From Monosporascus cannonballus (taxonomy: Eukaryota; Ascomycota; Sordariomycetes; Xylariales), in contig QJNS01000126.1 in assembly GCA_004154925.1 (NCBI GenBank), positions 1-64,000 of the forward strand: a DNA stretch of 64,000 nucleotides, in the 5' to 3' direction. Position numbers and translations under genes: made by a program. Shown piece by piece: positions 44,844-56,302 of this stretch. Each line of letters opens with the position of its first letter. Position 1 is the stretch's first letter. Under the pieces are notes generated by a model, which was given only the letters and a program-made list of their open reading frames with translations, searched no databases and was not told the origin of the DNA.

Positions 44844-46457
44844 ATGTCAACACTTGGCGAGAAGAAGTTCATTCAGACTTCCGGCATCGCGGACGCAGTC
44901 TGGGTGCACAAAGATGGTTACTCCAACAGGCCACGGTTCAATCCCCTTACTGCAAATATCGAAACCGATATCTGCATAATAGGGGCCGGTATAAACGGTG
45001 TGTCTATCGCATATGAACTTGTCAGCCGAGGTAAACAAGCCGTGCTTCTTGATGCGCGCGATATTCTGTCAGGCGAGACGGGGAGAACTTCGGGTCATCT
45101 TTCCAACGCCCTCGATGACATGTATCAGTACATTGCCGAGAAGCATGGCCAGAAAGGAGCCAAGGTTGCTGCCGAAAGTCATTCATGGGCGTTGGACTAT
45201 CTGGGTGAGGTGGCAGCGAAGCTAGGCATCGAATGCGAGTATCGCCACTTGCCGGGATATCGCGTCTCGCAGTATCAACGGGACACGAAGGCGTATGAGG
45301 ACGATATGAAGGAAATCAAAGTGGACGTCGAATGGGCCCGAAAAGTCGGGATTGATGCCACCATCGACGAGAACCTCGTAGTAAGAGGCTGGGATGGCAA
45401 ACCCGACCAGAGAGGCGGGGCTATCTACGCTAGGCAAGCGACCTTCCACCCGACTAAGTACGTGAACGGTGTGTTGAAGTGGCTGCAGAATCAGGCGAAT
45501 TTCGCCTGCTTTACAAACACGCGGGTGGTTTCGGTCGATGAAAAGGGTATTGAGGTGCTAGGACTCGGACACAAGTACTGCCAGGTGAAAACCGAAGCGG
45601 GGAACACCGTGACATGCGAACACGCAGTGGAGGCGACGAATGTACCCCTGCAGAAGTTGAGCGTTATCGCCCAAATGGAGTGGAACCGGACATACTGTAT
45701 TGCCATCCGCATCCCGAAAGGGTCCGTCGAGGACTGCCTACTTTACGACAACGCGGAGGTTTACAAGTATGTCCGTATGACCGAATGTGACGAAAAGGAG
45801 GACTACATGGTTGTTGGCGGTTGCGATCACAAAGTAGGACAGGAATCCACCGACGGCCGGTTTGAAGAACTGGAGACCTGGACTCGTGAACGGTTCCCTC
45901 AAGCTGGGTCGGTCGACTACAAATGGAGCGGACAAATATTCGAGCCACATGACTACATGGCATATATGGGCAAGAACCAGGGAAACAAGTACATCTACGT
46001 CGTTACTGGCGACTCTGGTAACGGACTTACTCATGGCGTGATTGCGGGGAAGCTTATCGCGGACGAGATCGAAGGCAAGCCGAAACCGTGGGCTGAGCTG
46101 TACTCGCCGAAGCGCGTAGTCAGCGTTATCAAGTCGGCCGTCGAGACTCTCCAGCATGACGTGCAGGTGAACACGCAGTACAAGCGCCTCCTGCATTCCG
46201 ACATCACAGACATCGAGGACCTGGTCCGCGGGTCCGGAGGCGTCTTGAACCCGAAGTCGTCCAAGCCTATCGCCGTCTACAAGGATGAGAACGGGAACGT
46301 CACTAAGATGAGCGCGCTCTGCCCGCACATGAAAGGCGTGATCTGCTGGAACAAGGTCGAGAAATCGTGGGACTGCCCAGTGCACGGCAGCCGGTTCGGA
46401 GAGACGGGCCTGTGCGTCCAGGGCCCCGCGAAGATGAATCTCGAGAGGGTCCAATAA
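44844..46457 (+). CDS. FAD oxidoreductase with C-terminal Rieske domain
   Basis: A flavoprotein of the DAO/FAD-dependent oxidoreductase family fused to a Rieske [2Fe-2S] domain, so electrons may pass between flavin and cluster within one chain. The substrate is unknown; an amine, amino acid or similar small molecule is likely from the DAO fold. A single exon gives 537 residues. The FAD-binding loop GAGING is at 47-52 with Asp70 as the adenine-ribose acid, followed by a GRTSGHLSNA motif near 90-100. The Rieske ligands are Cys493-x-His495 and Cys511-x2-His514, a complete set. There is no signal peptide or PTS1, so a cytosolic location is most likely. It is isolated between two gene-poor regions, with no obvious partner enzyme. 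The start at 44844 is the first ATG in frame. Confidence 0.9.
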   Translation: MSTLGEKKFIQTSGIADAVWVHKDGYSNRPRFNPLTANIETDICIIGAGINGVSIAYELVSRGKQAVLLDARDILSGETGRTSGHLSNALDDMYQYIAEKHGQKGAKVAAESHSWALDYLGEVAAKLGIECEYRHLPGYRVSQYQRDTKAYEDDMKEIKVDVEWARKVGIDATIDENLVVRGWDGKPDQRGGAIYARQATFHPTKYVNGVLKWLQNQANFACFTNTRVVSVDEKGIEVLGLGHKYCQVKTEAGNTVTCEHAVEATNVPLQKLSVIAQMEWNRTYCIAIRIPKGSVEDCLLYDNAEVYKYVRMTECDEKEDYMVVGGCDHKVGQESTDGRFEELETWTRERFPQAGSVDYKWSGQIFEPHDYMAYMGKNQGNKYIYVVTGDSGNGLTHGVIAGKLIADEIEGKPKPWAELYSPKRVVSVIKSAVETLQHDVQVNTQYKRLLHSDITDIEDLVRGSGGVLNPKSSKPIAVYKDENGNVTKMSALCPHMKGVICWNKVEKSWDCPVHGSRFGETGLCVQGPAKMNLERVQ

Positions 46458-49266
46458 GGAATATATTAGGGATAACACTTCACTGCCTTTTCGAAGCAGG
46501 AATGTTTGCGAGGTGGAATGCATCATCATTCTCCATGGTGGCTGCATCATTAAGAAATTAGTCAGCCTCTGAGGCTGAGTTTAATACATACTTTAATGGT
46601 TTTCAACTCTTCATCACCTCGTTCCATATGGTGATCCAGTTATCAGGCGATTTCTGAGATTCAGCCTGCATCTACGACCTCAGTTTGCTGAAAGAGTGGT
46701 TCAGGATGGTGGCTCTCCCGACAACTACTTCCAATGTTGTACAAGGGATGGCTGGGCATGAGCAGGAGACCTAGGCTCCCTCTTTGACGTTTGGGTCAGG
46801 GGTAAGAACTTACTGAGCAGACCAGCATTGGGCCATGCCAGTGGGTGTGAGTCTATGGGGTAGTTAGGGGATAGGGGGCCGCTGGCAGCATGGTTGCATA
46901 ACAACTATCAACGTATCTCAGGAAGTCGCAGATCGTGTGTTCTGATCCAAGGCATGGTATCGACGTCTCGTATAAGGCAGGTACTAGTAGTCGACTTGTA
47001 TAGCAGGATGCCTCCTCGTACATACAACTGTCATCCTAACAAGCCATCCCTGCTTGTGGGCCTAACTGTTGGGCAAGCAAAGAATGGAGACAAACTCGGA
47101 TAATCATGACCCCACACTATGCTAGACAGAGCGGATAGTGCGAGGAAATGACGTTGTCTTCGGGATGGTTGCATTCGTAGGGTTGTCATTGCATGGCGGA
47201 TTCACCATCCAGTCCAAGTCATTCTCGGTGAGCAGATGAGTTTGGGTCATCTTCTGCCGATATGCGAAGGTGTCCGGGTGACATGATCGCCGTCAGCTCG
47301 TTCCGCCTAGGCGGAATGGGTCTTTCTCATCTTGACAGAGCAGGAAGTGACGGGCTACGAGGGGTAGCGAGGCAGACCAGTGGAAAGAAACTGGGTTGTC
47401 TAACACGCCTCCCGCTTTCCCAAATCCCAATGGTCCCCTAACTATCGGACTCCTTCAATCTCAAAGATTCCTCGACCAACCCGAACCGTTCCAGCACCAT
47501 TGGGATCTCCTTGCTATGGGCACGTACTCTCCCGGAAGTCACGATGGACGCTAGACGACTCAACCAGAGTTTCTTCGGAGCTTGGACAGGACTGGCGCCG
47601 TGAGGAAAGAAGTTAGATGCTTAGAGATTGTGCATCCGGCTCGCAATGCTTGCCTGAATCAGGGTCGACTTTTGAGATTCCACTGCACGACACCGGTCCT
47701 GCTTGCCAGCAAGCTGCCATGGAACAAGATCCTGTCGACCGCAGAGCGTCAAGATGTCGACGGTCGTCAAGGCGGTAGGCAGGATATAGTCACGCTCTCC
47801 TCTGGTGGTCCGGGGATGTGTTCGAGATGTTTCAAAACGACGATGACGTGTCGGCGTGCGACTGCGAAAACCAGGAGAATGCGGCGGCCAATGAGCAACG
47901 GTTTACCCTGACTTTTGCTCTCGGTGACTTCGTCTCACCCACAGCTTCAACCCGGCTCAGCCCAAAAGTCACAACGGGAGCCAACGATACCTGCTTCTCG
48001 AGGTTCTGTCCTAGTCAACCTGAATATCCGGTATACAGAAGCTGGTTACAACCACTCGGATATACGAGAGAAGATGACCCTTCGCGGGGACATGATGGCC
48101 TCTCACTCTGGACGGGGTGGCGGCCAGGGCGCATGCCGTAGAGCAGGTGCTCACGCTTTTGTCCACAATTGGTGGCCTTCGGAAAGCTAACCCAAAGATG
48201 CGTCCTTCCAGGGAGGCGAGAGATGCTATTACCTCCAAGTTCCATGGTATACAAATCTCATCGAATGTGCCATGACAACGACCCTTCTGCAGAAGGGGTG
48301 AGGAATTCCCAGAGATGGGCGGCAGCTTCCCAAACTTTGACCTCCAGGGCCCTCACCTTACGGTAGATATGGGATGGGAGGCACATTTAAGGCACCTCAC
48401 CCCGGTTGATCGTTGTCTCTTGTAGTCTTCTCCCCTGGGTCAATTTCCTCCTGTCCAAAACACACTCCAATAGTCGTACTAACCTGCTTGTTGCACACGG
48501 GCAGTCGACGACCGAATCACGGTGTCACTGGCAGCAAGATTGCATTAAACAACGGCCACATGACGCGCTAAGTTCTGGAGTAATTTTAAGGAGAGCGGAA
48601 TAGCTGCCCGGAAGATGTACCCAAGAATGTCTTCCCAAGCACACGGAATCTTGGGGGTGGAGTTGGAACAGAGATATCCTTTTCACTTCTATCCGCATAA
48701 CGTGCAGAAAGCACAGGACCCTTCTCAGAAGGCCAAGGCAACCTTCGGTGTACTTATCCGTGAGTCGTCCGCAAAGATGTGGCACCGCCGCCCCGTAAGA
48801 TGCAATAGGAGATGGGACACACCAGAGCGCGTTGAACGCCGCCAGCGTACAACAGGTAGCTCTCCCGCACTGTGTCGGTAATTAAACCTGGATAGCATGT
48901 AGAAAGACTCGACAATCCCATAAGCCACCGTATCATGCTTCCTCACGGTTGCGCTGACAAGACGGAAGCAATCTCGGGACGCCCTTCGAAGGGAATGTTT
49001 GATATTAAACTTAGTTGTGTTATTCGCACATTAGTTTTATATGGGAGCCATGTATTCCTTTTTTTTGCACTTGCTACCGGCTCGTCAGATTTTTGGCGGC
49101 CCGTTACACTCACTTTTTCAGCCTGTTAAAAACGCGCAATTGCTACCTCAGCGAGCTCTGGCCCAGTTTCGAGGATTCGAAGTAGGCAGGATTGTGGGTG
49201 GTAGGATGTTGTATTGGGAATGGTTCTAGCTAGCCCAGGGCAGCTGGAGAAACAGAGAAAATACGG
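46458..49266. other. 2.8 kb interval with unassigned open frames
   Basis: Overlapping plus-strand frames at 47582-47911, 47818-48141 and 47915-48190 shift between frames and could be a decayed gene, but no family is recognisable. A frame at 48615-48881 is similar in quality. The stretch ends at an inverted-repeat element. Confidence 0.35.
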
Positions 49267-49532
49267 TACAGCACGCAGGGGCATTTTCTGTTAGTTTCCT
49301 CCACCAGGTCCACTGACGTCGATGTATGCCCTGCATACAAATTTGTATTCGAATAGACATAATCCAATAGTCTCGTCATGCTTAGCACTACCAGGAGCTG
49401 TTAAAAGTCATCTGGAAGCCAGTGGCTTATGCACACCCCATACAATTTCTACAGTGACTTTACATTTTAACCTTTAATGGCAACACCTGGGCCTGTGGAG
49501 GCAACTAACAGAGAATACCCCTGGGCACTGTA
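49267..49532. mobile_element. MITE copy B with ~45-base TIRs
   Basis: A 266-base non-coding element with terminal inverted repeats. The left end is TACAGCACGCAGGGGCATTT then GTTAGTTTCCTCCACC. The reverse complement of the right end is TACAGTGCCCAGGGGTATTC then GTTAGTTGCCTCCAC. TA is present at both outer edges, fitting a TA target-site duplication. The ends are the same family as the copy at 4895-5234. Differences are mostly C/T and G/A. The internal sequence is short, without a transposase. It lies 280 bases before the NLR start codon. Confidence 0.85.
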
Positions 49533-49811
49533 GCTCAAGTGCAAATACAGTCTATGCACGCCCAAATATGGTTAATATCCGGTGCGAATGGCCGTCCTGG
49601 AAGATCGGCGCGCCTCCCGCAGTCCGCGTAAATGTTAACCTGACATGAAGTTATACGAAGCTTGCAGCTACGACTTGGCGCCCAGAGGACGAGTAGGAAT
49701 GGAACAAGCCAAACGTTAGCCTTCAACCCCTTGAACACGCAATAACTGCGACTTCGCTCTCCAGCATCGCGCACAAAATGTCCATTCTCCCGCCCGTCAT
49801 TTCTTGTGGAA
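49533..49811. promoter_or_regulatory. NLR 5' flank
   Basis: Spacer between the MITE and the NLR start at 49812. Several ATGs in other frames are present (for example 49778), so upstream ORFs are possible. No specific motif was recognised. Confidence 0.35.
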
Positions 49812-52800
49812 ATGGGGTTCTCAATGCCGTTCTTCGATTCGTGGAAAAGACGACTCCAAGATCGTCGCGGGAAGGCCCCGAAAGAGCCCAAGAGGGTTCT
49901 GGATGGTGCCTTGAAAACCACCGCAGCCGCCTTGCCCACCTCAACCACGACGCTATCCACAGGTATGCTGAGGCTCCTGGGGCGCTGGACCAGCTAGTCT
50001 CTCGGAACTAACACGCCCCAGCGAATGTCGAACCTTGTCCTCCCGAGCAAGCCGGTTTGGCAGGTACGGAAGCAGCGACATCGACTAGAATTGCTACTCC
50101 GGCGGCTCCAACAGTGTCTGCCAAGCTACCGCCCACACCCGCCAAAGTACAATGCAATTCTCTAAGCGCAGGGCACAGTCCGCCGAAGGACGGTGCGTCG
50201 GATACCCCGCAGTCGCTCTGGGATTGTGCGTATGCCGCACTTAGATCCAAAGACTCGGCATTGGTGGAGAACTATGAGAAAGTGCTGTCAAGGGAGTTGA
50301 AGACAGGTGTGTATCAGCTGCATACCACAAGTCGCGTCGCTAACGGCCGTCGGAGGTTCTGATTCGAACACGATAGACAGCGGGACCCCCGGTCGTGCCC
50401 AAGAATACCTGGATGATACTGACAACCTGATCGACAACGATCCCACGGTGCGTCGAGAGCAGCTGAACAAGATAATTGAGGCTGGGCGCCAGCGAATGGG
50501 CGAGAAAAAGATCAAATACCACATTGCCGGCTACGAGTTTGTCCTCCAGGACCAGATAGCGCAAGCTGCAGAGTTGGTGCAATGGGGGAAGGCTTTGGTT
50601 GACGAAGCTCTCAAGGCTTCTCCGGAAGCCTCGATGGCCTGGTGCGGTATCTGTCTCGTTCTGCCACTACTTACGCGGCCCAAGGATGCGGAAGACGCCA
50701 ACACGGACGGACTCGCCTATGTCACGGCACGCATTCGCTTCTATGCCGCGCTCGAACCTTTACTGCTTCCGAAGCATCCGGACTCAGCTGCTGCCATTTC
50801 CGCAGATTTGAAGAAAGCATTTGAGAATAACGTTGTGGACCTGTATCAGCAAGTCCTAGAGTTCCAATTTAGGAGTGTTTTGCGGTTCTTCCGAGGCCGA
50901 TTACGAAACCTCGGGCGAGATTTGATCCAACGTGAGGACTGGAGCGGCATGCTATCCAAGGTCCAGGAACTTGAAAAGACTCTTGATGGCGACTTCAAGA
51001 AAATAAACGATTCTGTCCTGAGGCGGAAACTGGAGGAAATTAACGAGAGCGCGAAAGGCTCTCTCGGATTCATGCGAGGGCTCCTGTCAGTCGCCGAAGA
51101 GCATCTGCGGGTTGACAAAGAGCTGCTCCAGCTTCACAAGGACACCGCCAAGCAGGCGATGTCTGACAAAGAGAACGAGTGCCACCAACTGTTCCGCCTT
51201 ACAAAGAACAACAACGCGGCGCACGAGTTGTACGGGGACGCGACGTACGAGTGGTATAAAGATCGCGTGGAAGACCGAGTAGAAGGAACCTGTCAGTGGT
51301 TCCTCAGTCATGAGCACTTCCGAACATGGTTGGAACAAGATTCAGGCCCACTACTGGTCTCGGCAGACCCTGGTTGTGGAAAGTCCGTCCTGGCGAAATA
51401 CCTGATTGACCACGGACTGCCGCGATCCGCAACCGTCTGTTACTTCTTTTTCAAGGACCAGGATCAGAACACCATCCGCCAGGCGCTTTGCGCGATGCTA
51501 CACCAGCTCTTCTCCCACCAGCCTTCGCTGATTCGACATGCCATGCCGGAGTATTCCAAGAACGGACCAGGTCTGACAAGTACCACAGCATCACTATGGG
51601 AGATCTTGGAGAGGGCTGGACAAGACTCACAGGCAGAACCTGTGATTCTGGTCCTGGATGCGCTGGACGAGTGCGTCGAATCGGACTTTCGGGACTTGAT
51701 CCGGATGCTAAAACGGCTATTTCGCGGAGACAAACAGAGCCGCGGCAAGATGAGGTGCCTGCTGACCACCCGCCCATATGGACACATCGTGTCAGAGTTC
51801 GAGGAGCTTGTCGATGCCTTTCCTTATATCCGCATACCGGGAGAAGAAGAGTCGGAAACCATCAGTCAAGAAGTGAACCGGGTCATCGAATACCGGGTTG
51901 AACAGCTGGCGAAGGAGAGAAGACTTTCAAAAGATATAAAGGATCATATAGCCCAGCGATTGCTCAGAGTCCCGCACCGCACGTATCTCTGGGTGTATCT
52001 CGTGTTCGACTACCTGAAGGCATCAGATTTCAAGAAGACAAAGAGGGGTATCGAGTCCATCATTGCAGTGCTTCCGGAAAGTGTCAACCAAGCATACGAG
52101 AAGATTCTTGACAAATCCAAGGAGCCGTCAATGGTACGGAAAGTCTTGAGTATTATCTTGGCAGCGAGCCGACCGCTAACACTAGCGGAAATGAACATCG
52201 CCGTGAACATCGACATCTCATCACGGTCCGTAAAAGATCTCGACCTTGAGGGAGAAGAGGACTTTAAACTGCGCCTCAGATCCTGGTGTGGTTTATTCGT
52301 CTCAATCTACCATGGAAGGGTCTATTTCCTGCATCAAACCGCTCGAGAATTTCTCCTTGCAAACTTGTCGCCTGCTCGTGTTCCATCAGAGCCACGCTGG
52401 CATTGCTCCATCACCACCAGGCACGCACACGCGGTGCTTGCGGAGGTCTGTGTCACTTATCTTAACTTGTTCAATTCCGACGCTATTCTGACAAATGACG
52501 GCGAGTCTGGCCAATGCATTGGTAGTTCCACCTTATTTGGTTATTCGGCCAAGAATTGGGCTGCTCACTTTCGCGAGGCTAAGATCAGCAATGGTGCTGC
52601 TATAGTGTCCTCCGCTTTGAGCATATGTGATCCAGATTCAAAGAGCTATCCGGCATGGTTCCAAATTTATACGATGACCAGGCATGGCCAGTATCCCGAA
52701 CATTCTACTTCTCTAGGGATAGCATCGTGTCTTGGACTTAAGGCTGTCTCCAAACTGCTTCTTGACAAGGGAGCCGATATCGAGGCCGAGGATGAATATG

Positions 52801-53252
52801 GTCGGACGCCGCTTTTATTGGCCATATTGTTTAAGTACGAAGCCGTCGTCAGGTTACTTCTCGATGAAGGAGCCGATATCGAGGCCAAGAAGAAATTTGG
52901 TCAGACGCCGCTTTCGACAGCTATCCTTAACGGGTATAAAACCATCGTCGAGCTACTTCTCAATAAGGGAGCCGATATCGAGGCCAAAAATGAATCTGGT
53001 CAGACGCCGCTTTTATTAGCTGCCTTTACCGGGAACGAAACCGTTGTCGAGCTGCTTCTTGATAGGGGAGCTAATATCGAGGCTAAGGATAAATTTGGTT
53101 GGACGTCGCTTTCAATAGCTGCCCTTTACAAACGCGAAGCTGTTGTCGAGCTACTTCTCGATAGGGGAGCCGATATCGAGGCCAAGGATGAATGGTCGGA
53201 CGCCGCTCTCGCAGTGCTGGCGCAAGCCCGGCGTCAAGCTGCTGCAGCCTAG
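49812..53252 (+). CDS. NACHT-ankyrin NLR-like protein (NWD family)
   Basis: A fungal NOD-like receptor of the type linked to non-self recognition and regulated cell death. Exons are 49812-49962, 50022-50306 and 50356-53252, with introns of 59 and 49 bases (GTATGC and GTGTGT donors, ACTAACA and GCTAACG branch sites, both phase 1), giving 1110 residues. Residues 1-110 are a short basic start and a low-complexity linker. The NWD NACHT-NTPase N-terminal region begins at QSLWDCAYAALRSKDSALV (about 115-133). NACHT Walker A is DPGCGKS (483-489) and Walker B is LVLDALDEC (577-585). A winged-helix-like segment with LHQTAREFLL follows, and five ankyrin repeats of 33 residues close the protein. The last repeat is cut short by a frame change and replaced by an Ala/Arg tail. 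The ATG at 49812 (MGFSMPFFDSWKRR) is the best start; alternatives exist. Confidence 0.88.
52770..53222 (+). repeat. 99-base near-identical ankyrin repeats
   Basis: The motif GGAGCCGATATCGAGGCC starts at 52770, 52869, 52968, 53067 (with one or two changes) and 53166, an exact 99-base spacing, so each unit is 33 residues and in frame. The DNA is far more alike between units than protein constraint alone needs, a sign of recent duplication or gene conversion. After 53166 the unit lacks two bases found in the others (GATGAATATGGTCGG in the first unit, GATGAATGGTCGG here), which shifts the frame. Confidence 0.9.
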
Positions 53253-55634
53253 TTCATAGCACTATTTCTATACTTTTGTTACCATCTCAATCCCGCCTAT
53301 TCCTTCTCATACCTTGGCACTGGAACGATGCACGAATATATTGCTTTCGTCTGATTCTAGCATCTTCGAGATATCGCTAGTCAAGCGACTTTATGTCCTA
53401 AAGTGTGGAGCGTATGACACAGGTTATTGACCCATTTGAGGTCTGAGAGTATGTTTTGGCGTCCCTTAAGTCCTTGGCAGGCTCTGGACAAAATAATCGG
53501 GCAGCCCCTTAAGGTATTCAGGAGTTATATTGTAAGAATTGAATAATCCATATCCGACCAACGACGATAAGTTTATTTACTTTTGAAACAAAACCCCCGG
53601 CTGTTATTCGATTTACCGAAAGCAATTTCCGTGGGTACTTAATATGAAGATATAAGGACGATTAGAACACCTTCGGAGTCAGAGGTGGCCCAACGATTGT
53701 GTCTAGAGCCTGCTTGGATAGAAAGCTCTGTATGAGCTTGGCAACGGCCGCTGCACAAGAGTCCTGTGCTCTTTGGCCCGACGATTGGGAGATATTAGAT
53801 TCTGAGAAGACTAAGTACAATAGCAAAATCTGCGGTTTCTCCGGGTCAGTATTAAACACGCTGGGTCACTTTCGCCAGCGGGAGGAAATGCTCGAGGTTC
53901 CAGATGTCGCTACTCCAATGTAGTCTTGTTCCTACGGCTGATGGCCTCCCACCGTCAGCTCCTGGCAGGGTCTACTGTGCCTCGGTATGCCCGAAGACCT
54001 GGAGCTGTTCCATAGTAATTGTTCGTAGTCCATCGCAGATAGAAGCATGAATTGCAACTGTTGAATTCATCTAGTTCCTGGAGGAATCATTGCTGTTGGG
54101 CTCCCTCACGATGGCGGTGCGTGATCGTCATGAACAGCAGAGCTCACTAGGAGATTCAATGCCAGACAGTGAAGTAGGAAATGCGGCGAAGCAGGTGGGA
54201 GATTGGACTGGACCATTGTGGCGAGTGAAACGGGAACGCGAGAAACAATAGGGGCGGAATGGTCCCCCAGGACACGTGTCTCCTCCTCGGATGGACCCAT
54301 CAAACCTGTCCATGATGTCAACGACGTACTCGGTGCAGCTGGATAGCAGAAATTGCGAGGTCGGCTTGAAGGTTACCGCCAAGTGTTCGCATGGATCAGG
54401 TCCCGCTGCAGTCAGGCAGGGTCTAGCCGTGGTCGGTGGGCATCGACCAGACTGTCATTTCCGGCTTGTGGATGAATACCCTAGTCATCGAAGATGGCCC
54501 GCCTTATCAGGTCGGCGAGAGAAGTTCGGTCCCGATTCCTCTCATTCCCCCGAAGATACCCTCACCAGCTAGCTGAGCTGTGGATCCAGAGTCTCTCCGG
54601 ATCGATAGGGGCGCGTGCTGCAACATCGGTCAGTCGACCAGCAACATCCGCAGCGCACCAAACGCTTGACTTGGGATGATTACTGCATTGTGCGTTGCAA
54701 ACTCAAAGGCACGTCAGTCATGAAGGGGAGGCCATGGAAAACAGCTTGCTTCAGGATTCTCATGTTATCATCCTAGGTGGTGCACGAATTGTTAATATCC
54801 CACGCCTGCCCTTGCCTACTTCTGACTGACCCGTAAAACGATGTTTGACCTGAACACATCCTTCTGCCCACTCCTTGCAAGAACGATCTTCGTGCAGATT
54901 TCACGCCCTCCGGAGACTCCGCCGGGGAGAACACTTCTTGCCAAGAACTTCCGGGCTCCCCCGGCGAATAGTCGTACGGCTGGAGTCTGCCGCTGATGAG
55001 CACTGCTGCCATCCTGAGGCTTGTTCGAGTCGCTGTCGAATGCGGCTGCCGCCAACGGTTCGTCCGACTTTCCTAGGGCCTTCGAACGTCCGTCCCTCTA
55101 GTCCCATCTGCCGCATAGCGTAGGAGATCAGTGCAGCGAAGAAGCCAGGCGCACGCCCCGAAGCCCTCGCTCACGTTTCTGTGTGATGTCTTGTGAGCCG
55201 ACGTCCTCCTCAGCGGGTTTGGGGGGGGGGGGGGGTATAAGGCGGTTCAAGAAGCGCGGTTCGAGCGGAATGGCTTCGAGGAATATCTGGTCCATCATCT
55301 AGACGAGGTGCATGCCATCTTCATCGAGGCCTTAACAAACCACTCGTGCGGGAAATGGTGGGAATGGCAAGTGTCGAGCTGGAGCTCGTCGGCGCCTGAA
55401 CGGCAAAAGCTACATATCCATGGACCATTTCTTGGTGGCGGCCTGATTATCACTCCTTGGAAAAGAGTTCCTGGAAAGATAAAGGAGAGAAATACCGGAG
55501 TATTAAATATCACCAGGTAGAATAATCAATGATGATATCCCAATCTCGATGATTGAGATATTATGATTAGGCGGCATGAAAAATTTGTCTCAGCGTCCAT
55601 CATATTTTGCAAGCTTTGGCGGTTGCCACGGTCA
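53253..55634. other. NLR 3' flank with unassigned fragments
   Basis: No gene was recognised. Minus-strand frames at 54773-55055 and 54901-55116 overlap and read like protein, and the plus strand is open at 55197-55520 around a poly-G tract, but none matches a family. Decayed coding DNA is likely. Confidence 0.35.
55221..55235 (+). repeat. Poly-G tract (G15)
   Basis: Fifteen consecutive G lie within an open frame on the plus strand (about 55197-55520). The run is a multiple of three long, so the frame continues through it, but such a run is prone to slippage and to assembly error. Confidence 0.9.
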
Positions 55635-56302
55635 CTATCTTGCCTCCCGGCCCCGCGACCATGTTGATGACTCTCGCTTCATATACCGTATAGTATCATC
55701 GCGCCGCGCCACGCCGACCGTAACTAGGTCCCGGGAGCCGTACATGAACGTTACGGCGCCCCAGCAGGTCGGGTCGTATTTCTGGAGGAGGAACTTGGTC
55801 TCGTCGATAACATGTCTATCGGGCTCAAGGCAAGCTTGATTGGTCGGTAGCCGAGTGACGATACCCGCTTGAGCGCCAGTTCCAGGGGTTCCGGACGCAC
55901 CCACGATGTGTTGAGAGGTACATGTTGGAGGTTGATGGGACACGAAGTTCGTACAGCTTAAGCGAGGGCTCAGTGTTGGAACGAGGAACGATACTGTTTA
56001 GCTAGAGATGCAAGGCAGATCGGCCGCGTTCTATGCAGTCCTCTGGCACACGTCTGTGTAGACGGTTCGTGATCCATATTTTGGCATATTGTACATTCTT
56101 GGACGAATGGTCTTTTCTCGTCGAGTACTATCTGGTAGCCAATGCCCCCATGCTTTAGGTTAAACGAGGGTGTCAGCAACCGCGTATCCCGTGGTACGCC
56201 TGAGGGCGAGGCGGAAGGAAACAGAATATTACTGTAAACAGGCTCCACATCTCCCCTAATGTCTCTGATAAGTTTCCGGGAGGACGGGACGCACCCATTC
56301 AA
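55635..56302 (-). pseudogene. Possible decayed fungal gene, unknown family
   Basis: Two adjacent minus-strand frames, 56302-55970 and 55943-55635, both read like protein. The first has SPSGVPRDTRLLTPSFNLKH; the second has RHVIDETKFLLQKYDPTCWG and then a segment with RSxDLVTVGVARRDDTIRY-like composition. They are separated by stops with no clear intron between them. The second frame looks like the C-terminal exon of a fungal hypothetical protein. I cannot name a family, and they may be unrelated ORFs. Confidence 0.3.
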
